Assembly: GCA_900315945.1 (NCBI GenBank)
Contig: ONAZ01000022.1
Span: forward strand, 29,650-66,480
DNA from: an uncultured Lachnospiraceae bacterium
GTDB lineage: Bacteria > Bacillota > Clostridia > Lachnospirales > Lachnospiraceae
Reading direction: 5' to 3'
Length of the DNA: 36,831 bases
Shown: piece by piece, positions 6,773 to 13,740 of the stretch
Layout: each line of letters opens with the position of its first letter
How positions within the stretch are numbered: position 1 is the first letter of the stretch
Notes under the pieces: generated by a model
Database searches by the model: none
Told to the model about the DNA's origin: nothing
The model's input: only the letters and a program-made list of their open reading frames with translations
Translations under genes and position numbers: made by a program

Positions 6773-7243
6773 ATGAACAAATATTTTGCTACACAAAAGA
6801 AGATACATTGTCAAGATACAGGTGAAATCTGTATAGGATATAATGAATATTTAAACAGTAAACATTGGGCATTATTAAGACAGCAATATATTCCTAAAGA
6901 TATGAAATGTAGTATGTGTCATAATAAATGTGACAGTTTACAATTACACCACTTAACTTATATGCACATTGGAAACGAGAAAGCAGATGATTTACTTCCA
7001 TTATGTGAAAATTGTCATAAGCTGATACACAAAGTGCCAAAAGAAAATATAAAAAGTGAGTTATATGTTAATACTAAAAAATCACGAAGAAAGAAGAAAC
7101 GACCTGTAAGAAAATGTAGTAATTGTAAAAGCTTTATTTATATAAAGATAAAAGGAAAAGAGCCTACATACGAGCCATATTGTAGATATAGTGCCAAGTT
7201 TAATCCGAAACAAGTGTGTGAGCATTTTAGACCTAAAAAATAA
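6773..7243 (+). CDS. HNH endonuclease, 156 aa
   Basis: An HNH core is visible: CSMCHNKC, then LQLHHLTYMHIGNEKADDLLPLCENCHKLIH, giving two zinc-knuckle cysteine pairs and the catalytic HH plus N/H residues. A second cysteine cluster (KCSNCKSF...CRYS...CEHF) forms a C-terminal zinc module. The protein could be a packaging-associated nuclease, as HNH genes often lie next to terminase genes and terS follows, or a free homing nuclease. ATG 6773 was chosen because it abuts the preceding stop; ATG 6743 is an alternative with no better ribosome site. Confidence 0.8.
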   Translation: MNKYFATQKKIHCQDTGEICIGYNEYLNSKHWALLRQQYIPKDMKCSMCHNKCDSLQLHHLTYMHIGNEKADDLLPLCENCHKLIHKVPKENIKSELYVNTKKSRRKKKRPVRKCSNCKSFIYIKIKGKEPTYEPYCRYSAKFNPKQVCEHFRPKK

Positions 7244-7249
7244 ATGACA

Positions 7250-7278
7250 TTGTTTTAGTTTACATAATATGTTAAACT
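7250..7278 (+). promoter_or_regulatory. Candidate promoter with operator-like repeat
   Basis: AGTTTACATAAT (7257-7268) is one of seven copies in the window. It is followed by ATGTTAAACT, so the pair forms an imperfect inverted repeat at 7257-7278. A weak promoter, TTGTTT (7250-7255), 17 bases, TAAACT (7273-7278), would place the element in its spacer. It would serve the membrane protein to terS operon. Confidence 0.4.
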
Positions 7279-7297
7279 AATAGAAAGGAGATAGTGT

Positions 7298-7540
7298 ATG
7301 GATAACGAAACCTTAGCAACCGAGATGATACGTGAAATAAGAGCGACTAGCAAAAGATGGTTCATAGCTTTTATAGTAACATTGTGTTTGTGGTTTGCTA
7401 CAATAGCAGGATTCATTCTGTATGAATACTATACAATACCTATCGAAGAGGTCACAGTCGAGAATGATGATGGAAATGCAAACTACATTGGTAATGATAT
7501 GAATGGAGATTTGTATAATGGCGAAAGTACGGAAGACTAA
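7298..7540 (+). CDS. Single-pass membrane protein, 80 aa
   Basis: A charged N-terminal segment with several arginines, one hydrophobic helix at about residues 21-43 (WFIAFIVTLCLWFATIAGF...), and an acidic tail. The positive-inside rule puts the N-terminus in the cytoplasm and the acidic tail outside. It could be an inhibitor of a later infection, a signalling peptide or a holin-like protein; the single helix and lack of a lysis neighbour do not settle this. GAAAGGAGA precedes the ATG. Confidence 0.65.
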   Translation: MDNETLATEMIREIRATSKRWFIAFIVTLCLWFATIAGFILYEYYTIPIEEVTVENDDGNANYIGNDMNGDLYNGESTED

Positions 7541-7571
7541 AAGAGGTCGTAAGAAAAGCAGGAGAAAGTAA
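7518..7571 (+). CDS. Highly basic 17-aa peptide
   Basis: MAKVRKTKRGRKKSRRK: 11 of 17 residues are Lys or Arg. It overlaps the end of the membrane-protein gene, has GGAG nine bases before its ATG, and its stop is directly followed by the next gene's ATG. Such a peptide would bind nucleic acid or acidic partners. It is too short for composition-based gene calling, so translation is inferred from its ribosome site and placement. Confidence 0.45.
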   Translation: MAKVRKTKRGRKKSRRK

Positions 7572-7901
7572 ATGGCTAGTAATATCAAAACAATCAAAAA
7601 GTTACAGCTTGCTATTAACATGAATTGTCCGTTTAGAATACTCTATACGACAAATCAATTCTATTCTGTGGATAAACAGATGCCTGTAACTAAGTATTGT
7701 TTAAGAAAAGCCGAACTAGATTATGATGCTCATAGAAGCAGTAGTGAGGAGATTTTTAGTACCTATTCTCAGTTACAGATTATTCTGTATCTAAGAGATT
7801 TATGGTACACATGGTTGGGTAAGGAATTGCCAACTGATAATAAACTGTGGGAGAATATAAAGAAGCGAGACAACATAAATTATAAGGATGTGATTAAATG
7901 A
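7572..7901 (+). CDS. Hypothetical protein, 109 aa
   Basis: Unrecognised protein with a helical KKLQLAINMNCPF opening and a tyrosine-rich middle; no cysteine cluster or membrane segment. AAAGCAGGAGAAAG precedes the ATG. Its stop overlaps the terS start by an ATGA junction, so it is co-translated with terS and may be a packaging accessory factor (inference from position only). Confidence 0.6.
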   Translation: MASNIKTIKKLQLAINMNCPFRILYTTNQFYSVDKQMPVTKYCLRKAELDYDAHRSSSEEIFSTYSQLQIILYLRDLWYTWLGKELPTDNKLWENIKKRDNINYKDVIK

Positions 7902-8485
7902 ATGACAATGAGATTATGCGTCTATCTAAGGATATAGTATCTAAGTATGAATTAGGCAAAACACCTAAGATTAACAGATACAAGACAGACGCTAAGCCAA
8001 TCACACAGACAGAAACATATAAAAAGCAGTATGTAACACATACCAGACACCCACTGACTTTTAGAGAAGCACGATTCATAGATACTTATATGGTTAACTA
8101 TGATGGTCCAGAAGCAGTTGAGAAAGCAGGCTTTAAAGTCAAAGATAAAGGTAAGAAAGCTAGAGAGCTATTAAAGAAAGATTATATAGCAGATGAGATA
8201 GCATATAGAACGGAGTTATATGCTAGTGAATGTATAGCAGATAGACAGGAAGTACTTGAATACTTTACAGCAGTAATGCGTGGCGAAGTTAAAGACCAGT
8301 TTGACTTAGATGCTCCGTTAAGTGAACGTACTGCCGCCGCTAGAGAGTTAAAGAAAGTATTGATAGATGATGTAGAGCGTGGAAAGCAAGTACAGGCTCA
8401 ACAAGTAGTAGTTAATATAGATATGAATAGAACAGAAGATACAGAAGACAACCAGACAGTATCTATAGAACAAATATCCGACTGA
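7898..8485 (+). CDS. terS: Terminase small subunit
   Basis: The central region LTFREARFIDTYMVNYDGPEAVEKAGFKVKDKGKKARELL is the helix-turn-helix DNA-binding domain of the Terminase_2/XtmA type, followed by YIADEIAYR and the EVLEYFTAVMRGEVKD oligomerisation segment. TerS recognises the packaging site and hands DNA to TerL. The gene is unusual in lying about 7.2 kb upstream of terL, with the small-gene region and two candidate replication or segregation regions between them. A terminator follows at 8522. Confidence 0.88.
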   Translation: MNDNEIMRLSKDIVSKYELGKTPKINRYKTDAKPITQTETYKKQYVTHTRHPLTFREARFIDTYMVNYDGPEAVEKAGFKVKDKGKKARELLKKDYIADEIAYRTELYASECIADRQEVLEYFTAVMRGEVKDQFDLDAPLSERTAAARELKKVLIDDVERGKQVQAQQVVVNIDMNRTEDTEDNQTVSIEQISD

Positions 8486-8521
8486 TTCATGCCGCCGTGA
8501 TGTTTTTCCTTCTTATAAAGG

Positions 8522-8563
8522 GATAGCACTTACATTTATATATGTGGGTGCTATCTTCTTTTT
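8522..8563 (+). terminator. Rho-independent terminator after terS
   Basis: Stem GATAGCAC (8522-8529) with GTGCTATC (8548-8555), extended inward by TTACA/TGTG-type pairs, then TTCTTTTT. It ends the tRNA to terS transcription unit. Confidence 0.85.
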
Positions 8564-8591
8564 ATGCTTAAAAATATTTCTACTGTAGGTC

Positions 8592-8637
8592 GAAGTCATT
8601 ATAGTTCGTTGCACAGATGCGCAAGCGCACGTATATA
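8592..8637 (+). promoter_or_regulatory. Dispersed repeat copy 2 plus promoter with palindromic spacer
   Basis: Exact copy of the 20-bp repeat (8592-8611) joined to TTGCAC (8609-8614), 17 bases, TATATA (8632-8637). The spacer holds TGCGC-AA-GCGCA, a perfect inverted repeat fit for a dimeric regulator. No gene begins until 9072, so the transcript would run through the candidate origin. Confidence 0.6.
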
Positions 8638-8639
8638 TA

Positions 8640-8945
8640 AAAGAGGACTTAATTATAATAAATTAACATATGCACAAATATTCATATGATACTGTTGGTA
8701 GAAAAATCTGGATAAAAAGCATGGATAAACTGATTTTTTGCATATGTGAAAACGTGCAAAAAGCTAGTATTTTAGCGTGTTTACAAGCGTTTTAACGTGT
8801 CTTTTTTGCACGTTTTCTACTATTATATAGCAAATCATAAAAACAGCTTTAAAACGCTTTAAAACGTGTTGGATAAATCAATGACAGAATATTGATATAA
8901 GATGACAGATATTTGATATTTACAAACTTTTTTATCCACACTATA
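8640..8945. other. Candidate replication origin (repeat-rich, DnaA-box-like cores)
   Basis: No gene is present. TTATCCA, the core of the DnaA box, occurs four times within about 230 bp: three on the minus strand (8707-8715, 8720-8728, 8868-8876) and one perfect TTATCCACA at 8932-8940. A tandem 10-bp iteron CTTTAAAACG occupies 8847-8866 with an inverted relative (GCGTTTTAA) near 8788. A perfect 14-bp inverted repeat, AAAACGTGCAAAAA at 8749-8762 and its complement at 8803-8816, spans a 40-base loop. A caution is that the perfect DnaA box lies in the spacer of a promoter whose relatives share CCAC there. Confidence 0.5.
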
Positions 8946-8947
8946 CT
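8883..8947 (+). promoter_or_regulatory. Paired-GACAG promoter A
   Basis: Boxes GACAGAATATTGATA (8883) and GACAGATATTTGATA (8904) lie 21 bp apart. TTTACA (8919-8924), 17 bases and TATACT (8942-8947) follow. It drives the gene at 9072 through a leader of about 120 bases that has a small CTTCC-AAA-GGAAG hairpin near 9009-9021. Confidence 0.75.
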
Positions 8948-9071
8948 TTACTTAAAGAATATATCACGACATTGATAGGTTGTAGGATACAACTTCGATA
9001 CAGAAGGACTTCCAAAGGAAGCCAACTACTACAGTTTATTAAAATAAAAGTGATAAGGAAAGGAGAATATT

Positions 9072-9497
9072 ATGAAACTATTAACAGAGAGAACAGAAAT
9101 TGCCACGGCTATGAACTTTGGAAAGTATCCAGTATTAACACTTAATATGGAAGACCATGATGGATTTGAAGATACTACATATTGTATAGGATGTAATGTG
9201 CGTGTAGCTTTTGATACTAAGAATCATGGACAGCTACATACAGAAGGACATATCTATCTTGAAGGTGGAAAGGTGTGCATTTCTAATAATGCAGTATGCA
9301 TACATAGCGACTTTGGATATAGTGATGTGATGGAAATGGCTAAGTGGGCAAATACACCAATGCTTCACGCTGGACAGGAAGTAGTTGTAGTATTCGATTG
9401 GCCAACTGAGAGAGGTTGTGTAGTTAGAATGATGAAAGTTGGAGAAAGAATTGACCCACATTGTATGACAGTTACTACTTTGGAAGATATTGACTGA
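9072..9497 (+). CDS. Hypothetical protein, 141 aa
   Basis: Not recognised. It looks like a compact beta-rich domain: YPVLTLNM, GCNVRVAFDT, GHIYLEGGKV and EVVVVFDWP strands, with scattered cysteines not arranged as a zinc site. No membrane segment. It is the only gene between promoters A and B, with an AAGGAAAGGAG ribosome site. Placement in an early-type small-gene island is compatible with a host-takeover or anti-defence role, but nothing in the sequence proves one. Confidence 0.65.
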   Translation: MKLLTERTEIATAMNFGKYPVLTLNMEDHDGFEDTTYCIGCNVRVAFDTKNHGQLHTEGHIYLEGGKVCISNNAVCIHSDFGYSDVMEMAKWANTPMLHAGQEVVVVFDWPTERGCVVRMMKVGERIDPHCMTVTTLEDID

Positions 9498-9498
9498 T

Positions 9499-9562
9499 GA
9501 CAGAAAATTGATATAAAAGACAGAAATTGCTTATATACAACAATATTTTACCACTATATACT
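9499..9562 (+). promoter_or_regulatory. Paired-GACAG promoter B
   Basis: GACAGAAAATTGATA (9499) and GACAGAAATTGC (9519) are 20 bp apart; then TATACA (9534-9539), 17 bases, TATACT (9557-9562) preceded by CCAC. It reads into five small genes, 9614-11293. Confidence 0.75.
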
Positions 9563-9613
9563 TTAAGTATAAAGAAAAGCACAGAACAAGTGTAAAGAAA
9601 GGAGATTAAGGAT

Positions 9614-9952
9614 ATGAGAACAAACATGAACTATACAAATGAGATACTTGGAGGTTATCTTATGGATAACAATGAAGTAAATGAGGAGTATCTTGCAGAG
9701 GAGATTATAGACTATGGAGATGGAAAGGAGCATCTATATAATGACTGCTTCAATACTAGGAGAAAGACTAGAAATGTAGCAATTAACTGGATGATGGATT
9801 TCATCAATGACAAGCTACAGGATTGGGGCTATCGTGGATACTACGCTACAAATAAGCAGGTAATGAAGTTCGATAAGGAACATGGAAATAGCTTAGAGCG
9901 TATGCTGGATATTGTTGAAGCACATATTAAGGAAGAAAGAGAGGAGGCATAG
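9614..9952 (+). CDS. Hypothetical acidic protein, 112 aa
   Basis: Unrecognised acidic, mostly helical protein without cysteine or membrane motifs. Two starts are plausible: ATG 9614 after AAAGGAG, used here, and ATG 9662 after TTGGAGG, which would remove 16 residues. First gene of the promoter-B operon. Confidence 0.6.
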   Translation: MRTNMNYTNEILGGYLMDNNEVNEEYLAEEIIDYGDGKEHLYNDCFNTRRKTRNVAINWMMDFINDKLQDWGYRGYYATNKQVMKFDKEHGNSLERMLDIVEAHIKEEREEA

Positions 9953-9956
9953 CATT

Positions 9957-10226
9957 ATGACAAAGGCAGAAAAGCAGAAGTATTTGGAAAAGAAATATAT
10001 TGGGTATTATTCAGGATGGTCAGGAATCGAGATAAAGGATATTCAGTATGGAATAGATGATTATATCATCTTTGTAGCTGGAGCTTGGTACGGTAAGAAG
10101 TCTGTACATAAGAGCAAAGTATATTATACAGTTGGAATGAAGCCACCTTATGGAGACAGTAGAGCGTATTTTAGATATAATGGAAATCGTATATATCTGG
10201 ATGAATGTATTAGAGCAGGAATATAA
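9957..10226 (+). CDS. Hypothetical protein, 89 aa
   Basis: Small lysine- and tyrosine-rich protein with a charged helix (MTKAEKQKYLEKKYIGYY) and a beta-rich rest. No known motif. The ATG at 9957 follows GAGGAGG by nine bases, which decides it over the longer in-frame start inside the previous gene. Second gene of the promoter-B operon. Confidence 0.65.
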   Translation: MTKAEKQKYLEKKYIGYYSGWSGIEIKDIQYGIDDYIIFVAGAWYGKKSVHKSKVYYTVGMKPPYGDSRAYFRYNGNRIYLDECIRAGI

Positions 10227-10238
10227 GGGGGTGATAAC

Positions 10239-10682
10239 GTGGTAGAATATCTTACTCCAGAGATGCTGACTGCACTCATTGGAATAACTATACAAGAACG
10301 TAGTGATATGGAAGAATATAAGAAAAGAGGAAAAGGTCGTGTCATTCCGGAAATAAACAAACGTGGATACATCACTATGAATTATGCAGAATGGCTATGT
10401 AAGTATCTAAGACGTAAAATGAAAAATGGAGGACTGCTTAATCTACGAGCTACAATAAATGCTTTGGAAAACACTGATTGGGCATATCACAGTTACAATC
10501 ACTTGGCATATGCAACTAATGAGGATTTGAGTCGTATGCTTTTAAAGAACAAGTTTAAATATATGGACCCGGAAAATGCAAAGACTAGACTGGAAATGCT
10601 AGATGAGCAGGCAGAGTATTTAAGTAGAGCTACAACATGGTTAATAGGAGAATTAGAAGGAATATTAGAAGGAGATAAATAA
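10239..10682 (+). CDS. Hypothetical protein, 147 aa
   Basis: Helical protein of unknown function beginning at a GTG (10239) after AAGGGGGTG. The middle has YAEWLCKYLRRKMKNGG and an NTDWAYHSYNHLAYATNEDLSRM segment, and the C-terminus is an acidic helix. No membrane segment or zinc site. Third gene of the promoter-B operon. Confidence 0.6.
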   Translation: MVEYLTPEMLTALIGITIQERSDMEEYKKRGKGRVIPEINKRGYITMNYAEWLCKYLRRKMKNGGLLNLRATINALENTDWAYHSYNHLAYATNEDLSRMLLKNKFKYMDPENAKTRLEMLDEQAEYLSRATTWLIGELEGILEGDK

Positions 10683-10683
10683 T

Positions 10684-10968
10684 ATGGCATATGGATTTAA
10701 GACGTTAGAAAATAAATATGGAATAACAGTAGTTGATGAGGGTGAGTTTTATCACCCTCTCAAGAAATATTGGATAAAGACGTATAAGATTATATCAGCG
10801 GACGGATGTGTTTGGGAGAGAGGCTTACATGGTAGAGATGCTGTAAAAAGGGAAATATTAGCATGGGCAGACCATCTGTTAGCAATTAAAAATGGAACAG
10901 CTAAAGTACATAATATATCCGAAGCATATGCAGAGATATTAGGAAAAGATTATATTAAGGAGGATTAG
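10684..10968 (+). CDS. Hypothetical protein, 94 aa
   Basis: Small protein with a beta-hairpin-like first half (YGITVVDEGEFYHPLKKYWIK) and a helical second half (REILAWADHLLAIKNG). Not recognised. It starts one base after the previous stop. Its coding sequence contains a perfect 8-bp hairpin, GAGGGTGA/TCACCCTC, at 10738-10759. Fourth gene of the promoter-B operon. Confidence 0.6.
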   Translation: MAYGFKTLENKYGITVVDEGEFYHPLKKYWIKTYKIISADGCVWERGLHGRDAVKREILAWADHLLAIKNGTAKVHNISEAYAEILGKDYIKED

Positions 10969-10972
10969 AACT

Positions 10973-11293
10973 ATGACAGCATATGGAAGAGAGTTAGACC
11001 GGGCAGTAAATATTCAGTTAATGATAGATAGAATTAAGCAAGAAGCAGAGGACATGGAACAACTTGCAACTATGATAGGAGCGGAAGTACTAGCTCTGGC
11101 AGATTTATATATGGATAAGTATTATGAGATAACAATGTATCCTAAAGTGTTAGAGTTTCCGAATAAGGATTATGTAGCAGTGGGACAGATTGCAGTAACG
11201 GAAGAGGATTTTGATAATGATAATTATAAGTATATCATTCCATATTCAACTATAGAGGATGGGGAATATGCAGTACATTATAAAGTTATGTAA
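10973..11293 (+). CDS. Hypothetical protein, 106 aa
   Basis: Acidic protein of unknown function with a long N-terminal helix and a beta-rich C-terminal half. AAGGAGG precedes the ATG. Last gene of the promoter-B operon. Its stop is followed at once by the upstream boxes of promoter C. Confidence 0.6.
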   Translation: MTAYGRELDRAVNIQLMIDRIKQEAEDMEQLATMIGAEVLALADLYMDKYYEITMYPKVLEFPNKDYVAVGQIAVTEEDFDNDNYKYIIPYSTIEDGEYAVHYKVM

Positions 11294-11295
11294 AC

Positions 11296-11359
11296 AACAG
11301 ATATTTGATATAAAAGACAGTATGTTATGATTTACATACTGTCTTTTCCACTATATAAT
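11296..11359 (+). promoter_or_regulatory. Paired-GACAG promoter C with overlapping hairpin
   Basis: Boxes at 11296 (ACAGATATTTGATA from 11297) and 11316 (GACAG), 20 bp apart; TTTACA (11331-11336), 17 bases, perfect TATAAT (11354-11359). The second box and the -35 are part of a 10-bp inverted repeat, GACAGTATGT at 11316 with ACATACTGTC ending at 11343, followed by TTTT. This can also act as a terminator for the upstream operon. Confidence 0.78.
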
Positions 11360-11409
11360 ATAATTAAGATAAACAATATGTAACGACATATTAAGAAAGG
11401 AGAACTAAT

Positions 11410-11868
11410 ATGAGAGGACATTATGAAACAACAAATAAGTGGGAAGTTTATGAAGCAGGATTAGTTGAGACTGAGGACAGCTATCGAGTAAAAGTTGCTG
11501 AGAAGGAAATAGAAGTAGGAGATTTGATTACTACAATTCGTATTCCTGAAGAGCTAGAAGGAAAAGAGTTTGATGAGTATGTTATGGAACGTCTTATTGA
11601 CAATACGTATATGCTTGTGGATGAAGCTCGTGGACATATCTATGTAGAGGGAGAAGACGGAGTAGTTATTGTTAGGGAAATAGAGACTGACAATCCAATA
11701 TATGTTTTATTCCGACAGATAACATATAAAAAGCTAGATAAACAGACTGAGTTGAACCATAAGGTATATAATGCTTTAGGAGATATAGCATTTAAGACTG
11801 GATGCACTAAAGAGGAACTGGATACAGCCATTGCAAGTTTTAATAGAAAGTTTTATGAGGAGGTATAA
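11410..11868 (+). CDS. Hypothetical protein, 152 aa
   Basis: Acidic protein of unknown function with many beta-prone stretches (YRVKVAEKEIEVGDLITTI, HIYVEGEDGVVIV) and a helical C-terminus containing TGCTKEELDTAIASFN. GAAAGGAG precedes the ATG. First gene of the promoter-C unit. Confidence 0.62.
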   Translation: MRGHYETTNKWEVYEAGLVETEDSYRVKVAEKEIEVGDLITTIRIPEELEGKEFDEYVMERLIDNTYMLVDEARGHIYVEGEDGVVIVREIETDNPIYVLFRQITYKKLDKQTELNHKVYNALGDIAFKTGCTKEELDTAIASFNRKFYEEV

Positions 11869-11872
11869 TATT

Positions 11873-12139
11873 ATGAAATATACGGAAGAATATAAAGCAA
11901 TAAAAGATGGAAAGGATGTCACTGCGTTTGTAGAAAAGTATGGACTGATAGCTTTTCTTGATGAGTTTATGGAAGATGTAGAAGGCAGAAAAAAGCGTTA
12001 TGAACAATGGAGAAAAGAAAATAAATGTTGCGAAAACTGCAAATGGAGAGATGATGACGGTGTATGTGAGTATTGGGGAGATATAGTAGACACTGATTCT
12101 GTAGATGATGGCAAAGGAATATGTTCTGCTTGGAAATAA
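11873..12139 (+). CDS. Small cysteine-rich protein, 88 aa
   Basis: The helical N-terminus is followed by CCENCKWRDDDGVCEYW...GICSAW, five cysteines in a spacing suited to one zinc or iron-sulphur site. This resembles small cysteine modules seen at the ends of phage proteins; function unknown. The ATG at 11873 follows GAGGAGG, which decides it over a longer frame reaching into the previous gene. A strong terminator follows. Confidence 0.65.
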   Translation: MKYTEEYKAIKDGKDVTAFVEKYGLIAFLDEFMEDVEGRKKRYEQWRKENKCCENCKWRDDDGVCEYWGDIVDTDSVDDGKGICSAWK

Positions 12140-12153
12140 GCTGTTGTATAAAT

Positions 12154-12202
12154 TGCACAAAAGCACTGGAAAATGAAAAATCTGGTGCTTTTGTGCATTT
12201 TT
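12154..12202 (+). terminator. Strong Rho-independent terminator
   Basis: Perfect 13-bp stem TGCACAAAAGCAC (12154-12166) with GTGCTTTTGTGCA (12185-12197), followed by TTTTT. It closes the promoter-C unit just before promoter D. Confidence 0.92.
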
Positions 12203-12209
12203 ACTATAT

Positions 12210-12273
12210 GACAGAAAATTGATACAATTCGCAGAAATTCGCTATATACAAGTACAAATGTCCACTGTATAAT
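12210..12273 (+). promoter_or_regulatory. Paired-GACAG promoter D
   Basis: GACAGAAAATTGATA (12210) and GCAGAAATTCGC (12231), 21 bp apart; TATACA (12245-12250), 17 bases, TATAAT (12268-12273) preceded by CCAC. A GATAAC/GTTATC hairpin lies in the leader near 12295-12313. It drives the longest small-gene operon, 12332-14262. Confidence 0.78.
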
Positions 12274-12331
12274 ATAATTAGAAATAAAGAATAGATAACG
12301 ATATAAGTTATCACAGAAAGGAGAAGTAGTT

Positions 12332-12535
12332 ATGAAGTACATAATGCTTGGAGAGTTTTCAATAATAAAAAATTATCAGGATGATATGGAAGTTAAAGTG
12401 TTGGCAGAAGTTGAAGCTGACAATGCAAAAGAAGCTAGGAAAATAGCTATGGAATTGGATGCTGTGAAAGAAGCAAGAAAGCAGGATAATCTTGAAGGAC
12501 TTTATATTGAGTTAGCAGATTATAAGGAAGTGTAA
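12332..12535 (+). CDS. Hypothetical protein, 67 aa
   Basis: Small protein with a beta-strand then an EADNAKEARKIAMELD helix, the shape of a small alpha-beta domain. Not recognised. Good AAAGGAG site. First gene of the promoter-D operon. Confidence 0.6.
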   Translation: MKYIMLGEFSIIKNYQDDMEVKVLAEVEADNAKEARKIAMELDAVKEARKQDNLEGLYIELADYKEV

Positions 12536-12551
12536 GAAAGGAGAATTAGTT

Positions 12552-12686
12552 ATGACTTTTAGAGATTGGTTAAATAAAACATTTTATGAGGATTTTGATG
12601 CAAGCGGACTTACTGATGAGGAATATTATGAACTGGAAGATTTATATTATGCAGAGATGGAAAAGGAGAACAGCTATGACGAATAA
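12552..12686 (+). CDS. Small acidic protein, 44 aa
   Basis: A very acidic, tyrosine-rich peptide (SGLTDEEYYELEDLYYAEM is its core) with an AAAGGAG ribosome site. Its stop overlaps the start of the next gene by 11 bases. The charge pattern resembles small DNA-mimic or inhibitor peptides, but that is only suggestive. Confidence 0.55.
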   Translation: MTFRDWLNKTFYEDFDASGLTDEEYYELEDLYYAEMEKENSYDE

Positions 12687-13029
12687 GGAAATTATTGCAA
12701 ATGAGCAGGAAAGATTAGTGGCTGAAGGAGTATTGAAATATACAGGAAGAGTTTTACAGCTAGAAATGGATGATGGTGAGATTCTTGAGATTAAAGAGAT
12801 TCAGCCTATTCATACATACAATGCTTGGAAGTCTTTAGGCTACCAGGTAAAGAAAGGAGAAAAATGTGTGGCAAAGTTTCCTATTTGGAAGTATTCAACT
12901 AAGAAACGTAAGAATGAGGATACTGGAGAAAATGAAGAGGTTGTTGACGCACTGCATGGACACTGCTTTATGAAGGTATCTGCCTTCTTTACAAATGAGC
13001 AGGTAGAAAAGATAGAGGAGGCTGAGTAG
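12676..13029 (+). CDS. ArdC N-terminal-like ssDNA-binding domain protein, 117 aa
   Basis: The middle reads THTYNAWKSLGYQVKKGEK-type sequence (HTYNAWKSLGYQVKKGEKC), then a KFPIWKYS strand and FMKVSAFFTNEQVEKIEE. This order (W..LG.QVKKGEK, P....., FF...QV) matches the N-terminal domain of ArdC-type antirestriction proteins and related phage proteins that bind single-stranded DNA. No metalloprotease HExxH domain is attached, so it is the binding domain alone. ATG 12676 follows AAAAGGAGAA. A role in shielding phage DNA from host restriction is possible but unproven. Confidence 0.6.
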   Translation: MTNKEIIANEQERLVAEGVLKYTGRVLQLEMDDGEILEIKEIQPIHTYNAWKSLGYQVKKGEKCVAKFPIWKYSTKKRKNEDTGENEEVVDALHGHCFMKVSAFFTNEQVEKIEEAE

Positions 13030-13131
13030 ATGGCAAACATAGGATGGTTCATAATAGCATTTATAATATATCTAATAAAGCGTGAGAATGGATTTAATAT
13101 CATGTTAGAAAAATGTAGAAAGGAGATATAG
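13030..13131 (+). CDS. Single-helix membrane peptide, 33 aa
   Basis: MANIGWFIIAFIIYLIKRENG is one hydrophobic helix followed by a basic C-terminus, so it should sit in the membrane with the C-terminus in the cytoplasm. GAGGAGG lies seven bases upstream and the ATG directly follows the previous stop. Too short for automated calling, but the placement is convincing. Function unknown. Confidence 0.55.
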   Translation: MANIGWFIIAFIIYLIKRENGFNIMLEKCRKEI

Positions 13132-13134
13132 ATT

Positions 13135-13353
13135 ATGTATTTAGATGAGAAGGAAAAATGGTATAAAAGAATGATGGATGAAAGAGAAGAGCAGGACGGG
13201 GTTCTTCATCTTGAATATGAAATAAGTAATGGAAATAGATGCAATATCTATAATACAAATGGACAAGCAATTCTTATGGGATTAACTTTAGAGCAAGCAT
13301 ATTGGGTAGTAATGGGAATCGAAAACTTTTGGTCAAAGATAGAAAGGAGATAA
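13135..13353 (+). CDS. Hypothetical protein, 72 aa
   Basis: Small protein with a charged helix, a beta-hairpin (RCNIYNTNGQAILMG) and a final amphipathic helix (LEQAYWVVMGIENFWSKI). Unrecognised. GAAAGGAGA precedes the ATG. Member of the promoter-D operon. Confidence 0.6.
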   Translation: MYLDEKEKWYKRMMDEREEQDGVLHLEYEISNGNRCNIYNTNGQAILMGLTLEQAYWVVMGIENFWSKIERR

Positions 13354-13357
13354 TACT

Positions 13358-13561
13358 ATGAGTTATGAAAGGAAAACATATGATGTCTATGAGATAATCA
13401 CAGACTATGGATATGGAGAAGAAGTTGAAGCAACCTACGCAAGTGCGGCGGAGATGAGAGCAGACTATAAGATATATTTGGAAGAAAGAAGAAAAGGGTA
13501 TTTGCCAAATCTAATATCTATTAGGGCAAGAAAACGTAGAGTAAGAAAGGAGATAGCATAA
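13358..13561 (+). CDS. Hypothetical protein, 67 aa
   Basis: Small protein with a beta-strand start, an alanine-rich helix (TYASAAEMRADYKIYLEE) and a strongly basic C-terminus (IRARKRRVRKEIA), suited to nucleic-acid contact. Not recognised. Its last base overlaps the next ATG. Member of the promoter-D operon. Confidence 0.6.
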   Translation: MSYERKTYDVYEIITDYGYGEEVEATYASAAEMRADYKIYLEERRKGYLPNLISIRARKRRVRKEIA

Positions 13562-13719
13562 TGGAGATTATTGTATTAAAAGATGGAACAAAGATTCCAG
13601 GAACACTGATTCATCAGTATGGCGCATATGAAGGCGGGATGAGATATATATTTAAGACAACTATTGGAGAAATAAGATGTATTAAAAAAGATGGTAAGTA
13701 TATAGAGTATGTAGCATAA
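13561..13719 (+). CDS. Small beta-rich protein, 52 aa
   Basis: Starts MEIIVLKDGTKIPGTLIHQY, with alternating short strands and glycine turns, resembling a small barrel. AAAGGAG precedes the ATG. Unknown function; sits between two other promoter-D genes with tight spacing. Confidence 0.55.
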   Translation: MEIIVLKDGTKIPGTLIHQYGAYEGGMRYIFKTTIGEIRCIKKDGKYIEYVA

Positions 13720-13740
13720 AAAGAAAGGAGAATTAAGATT

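Noticed and set aside
7666-7674. DnaA box TGTGGATAA in the gene at 7572
   Set aside because: It is a single match inside coding sequence with no other origin-like feature nearby.
8932-8940. TTATCCACA alone as proof of an origin
   Set aside because: It lies in the spacer of promoter A, and sister promoters share CCAC at that place. It counts only together with the other cores and repeats.
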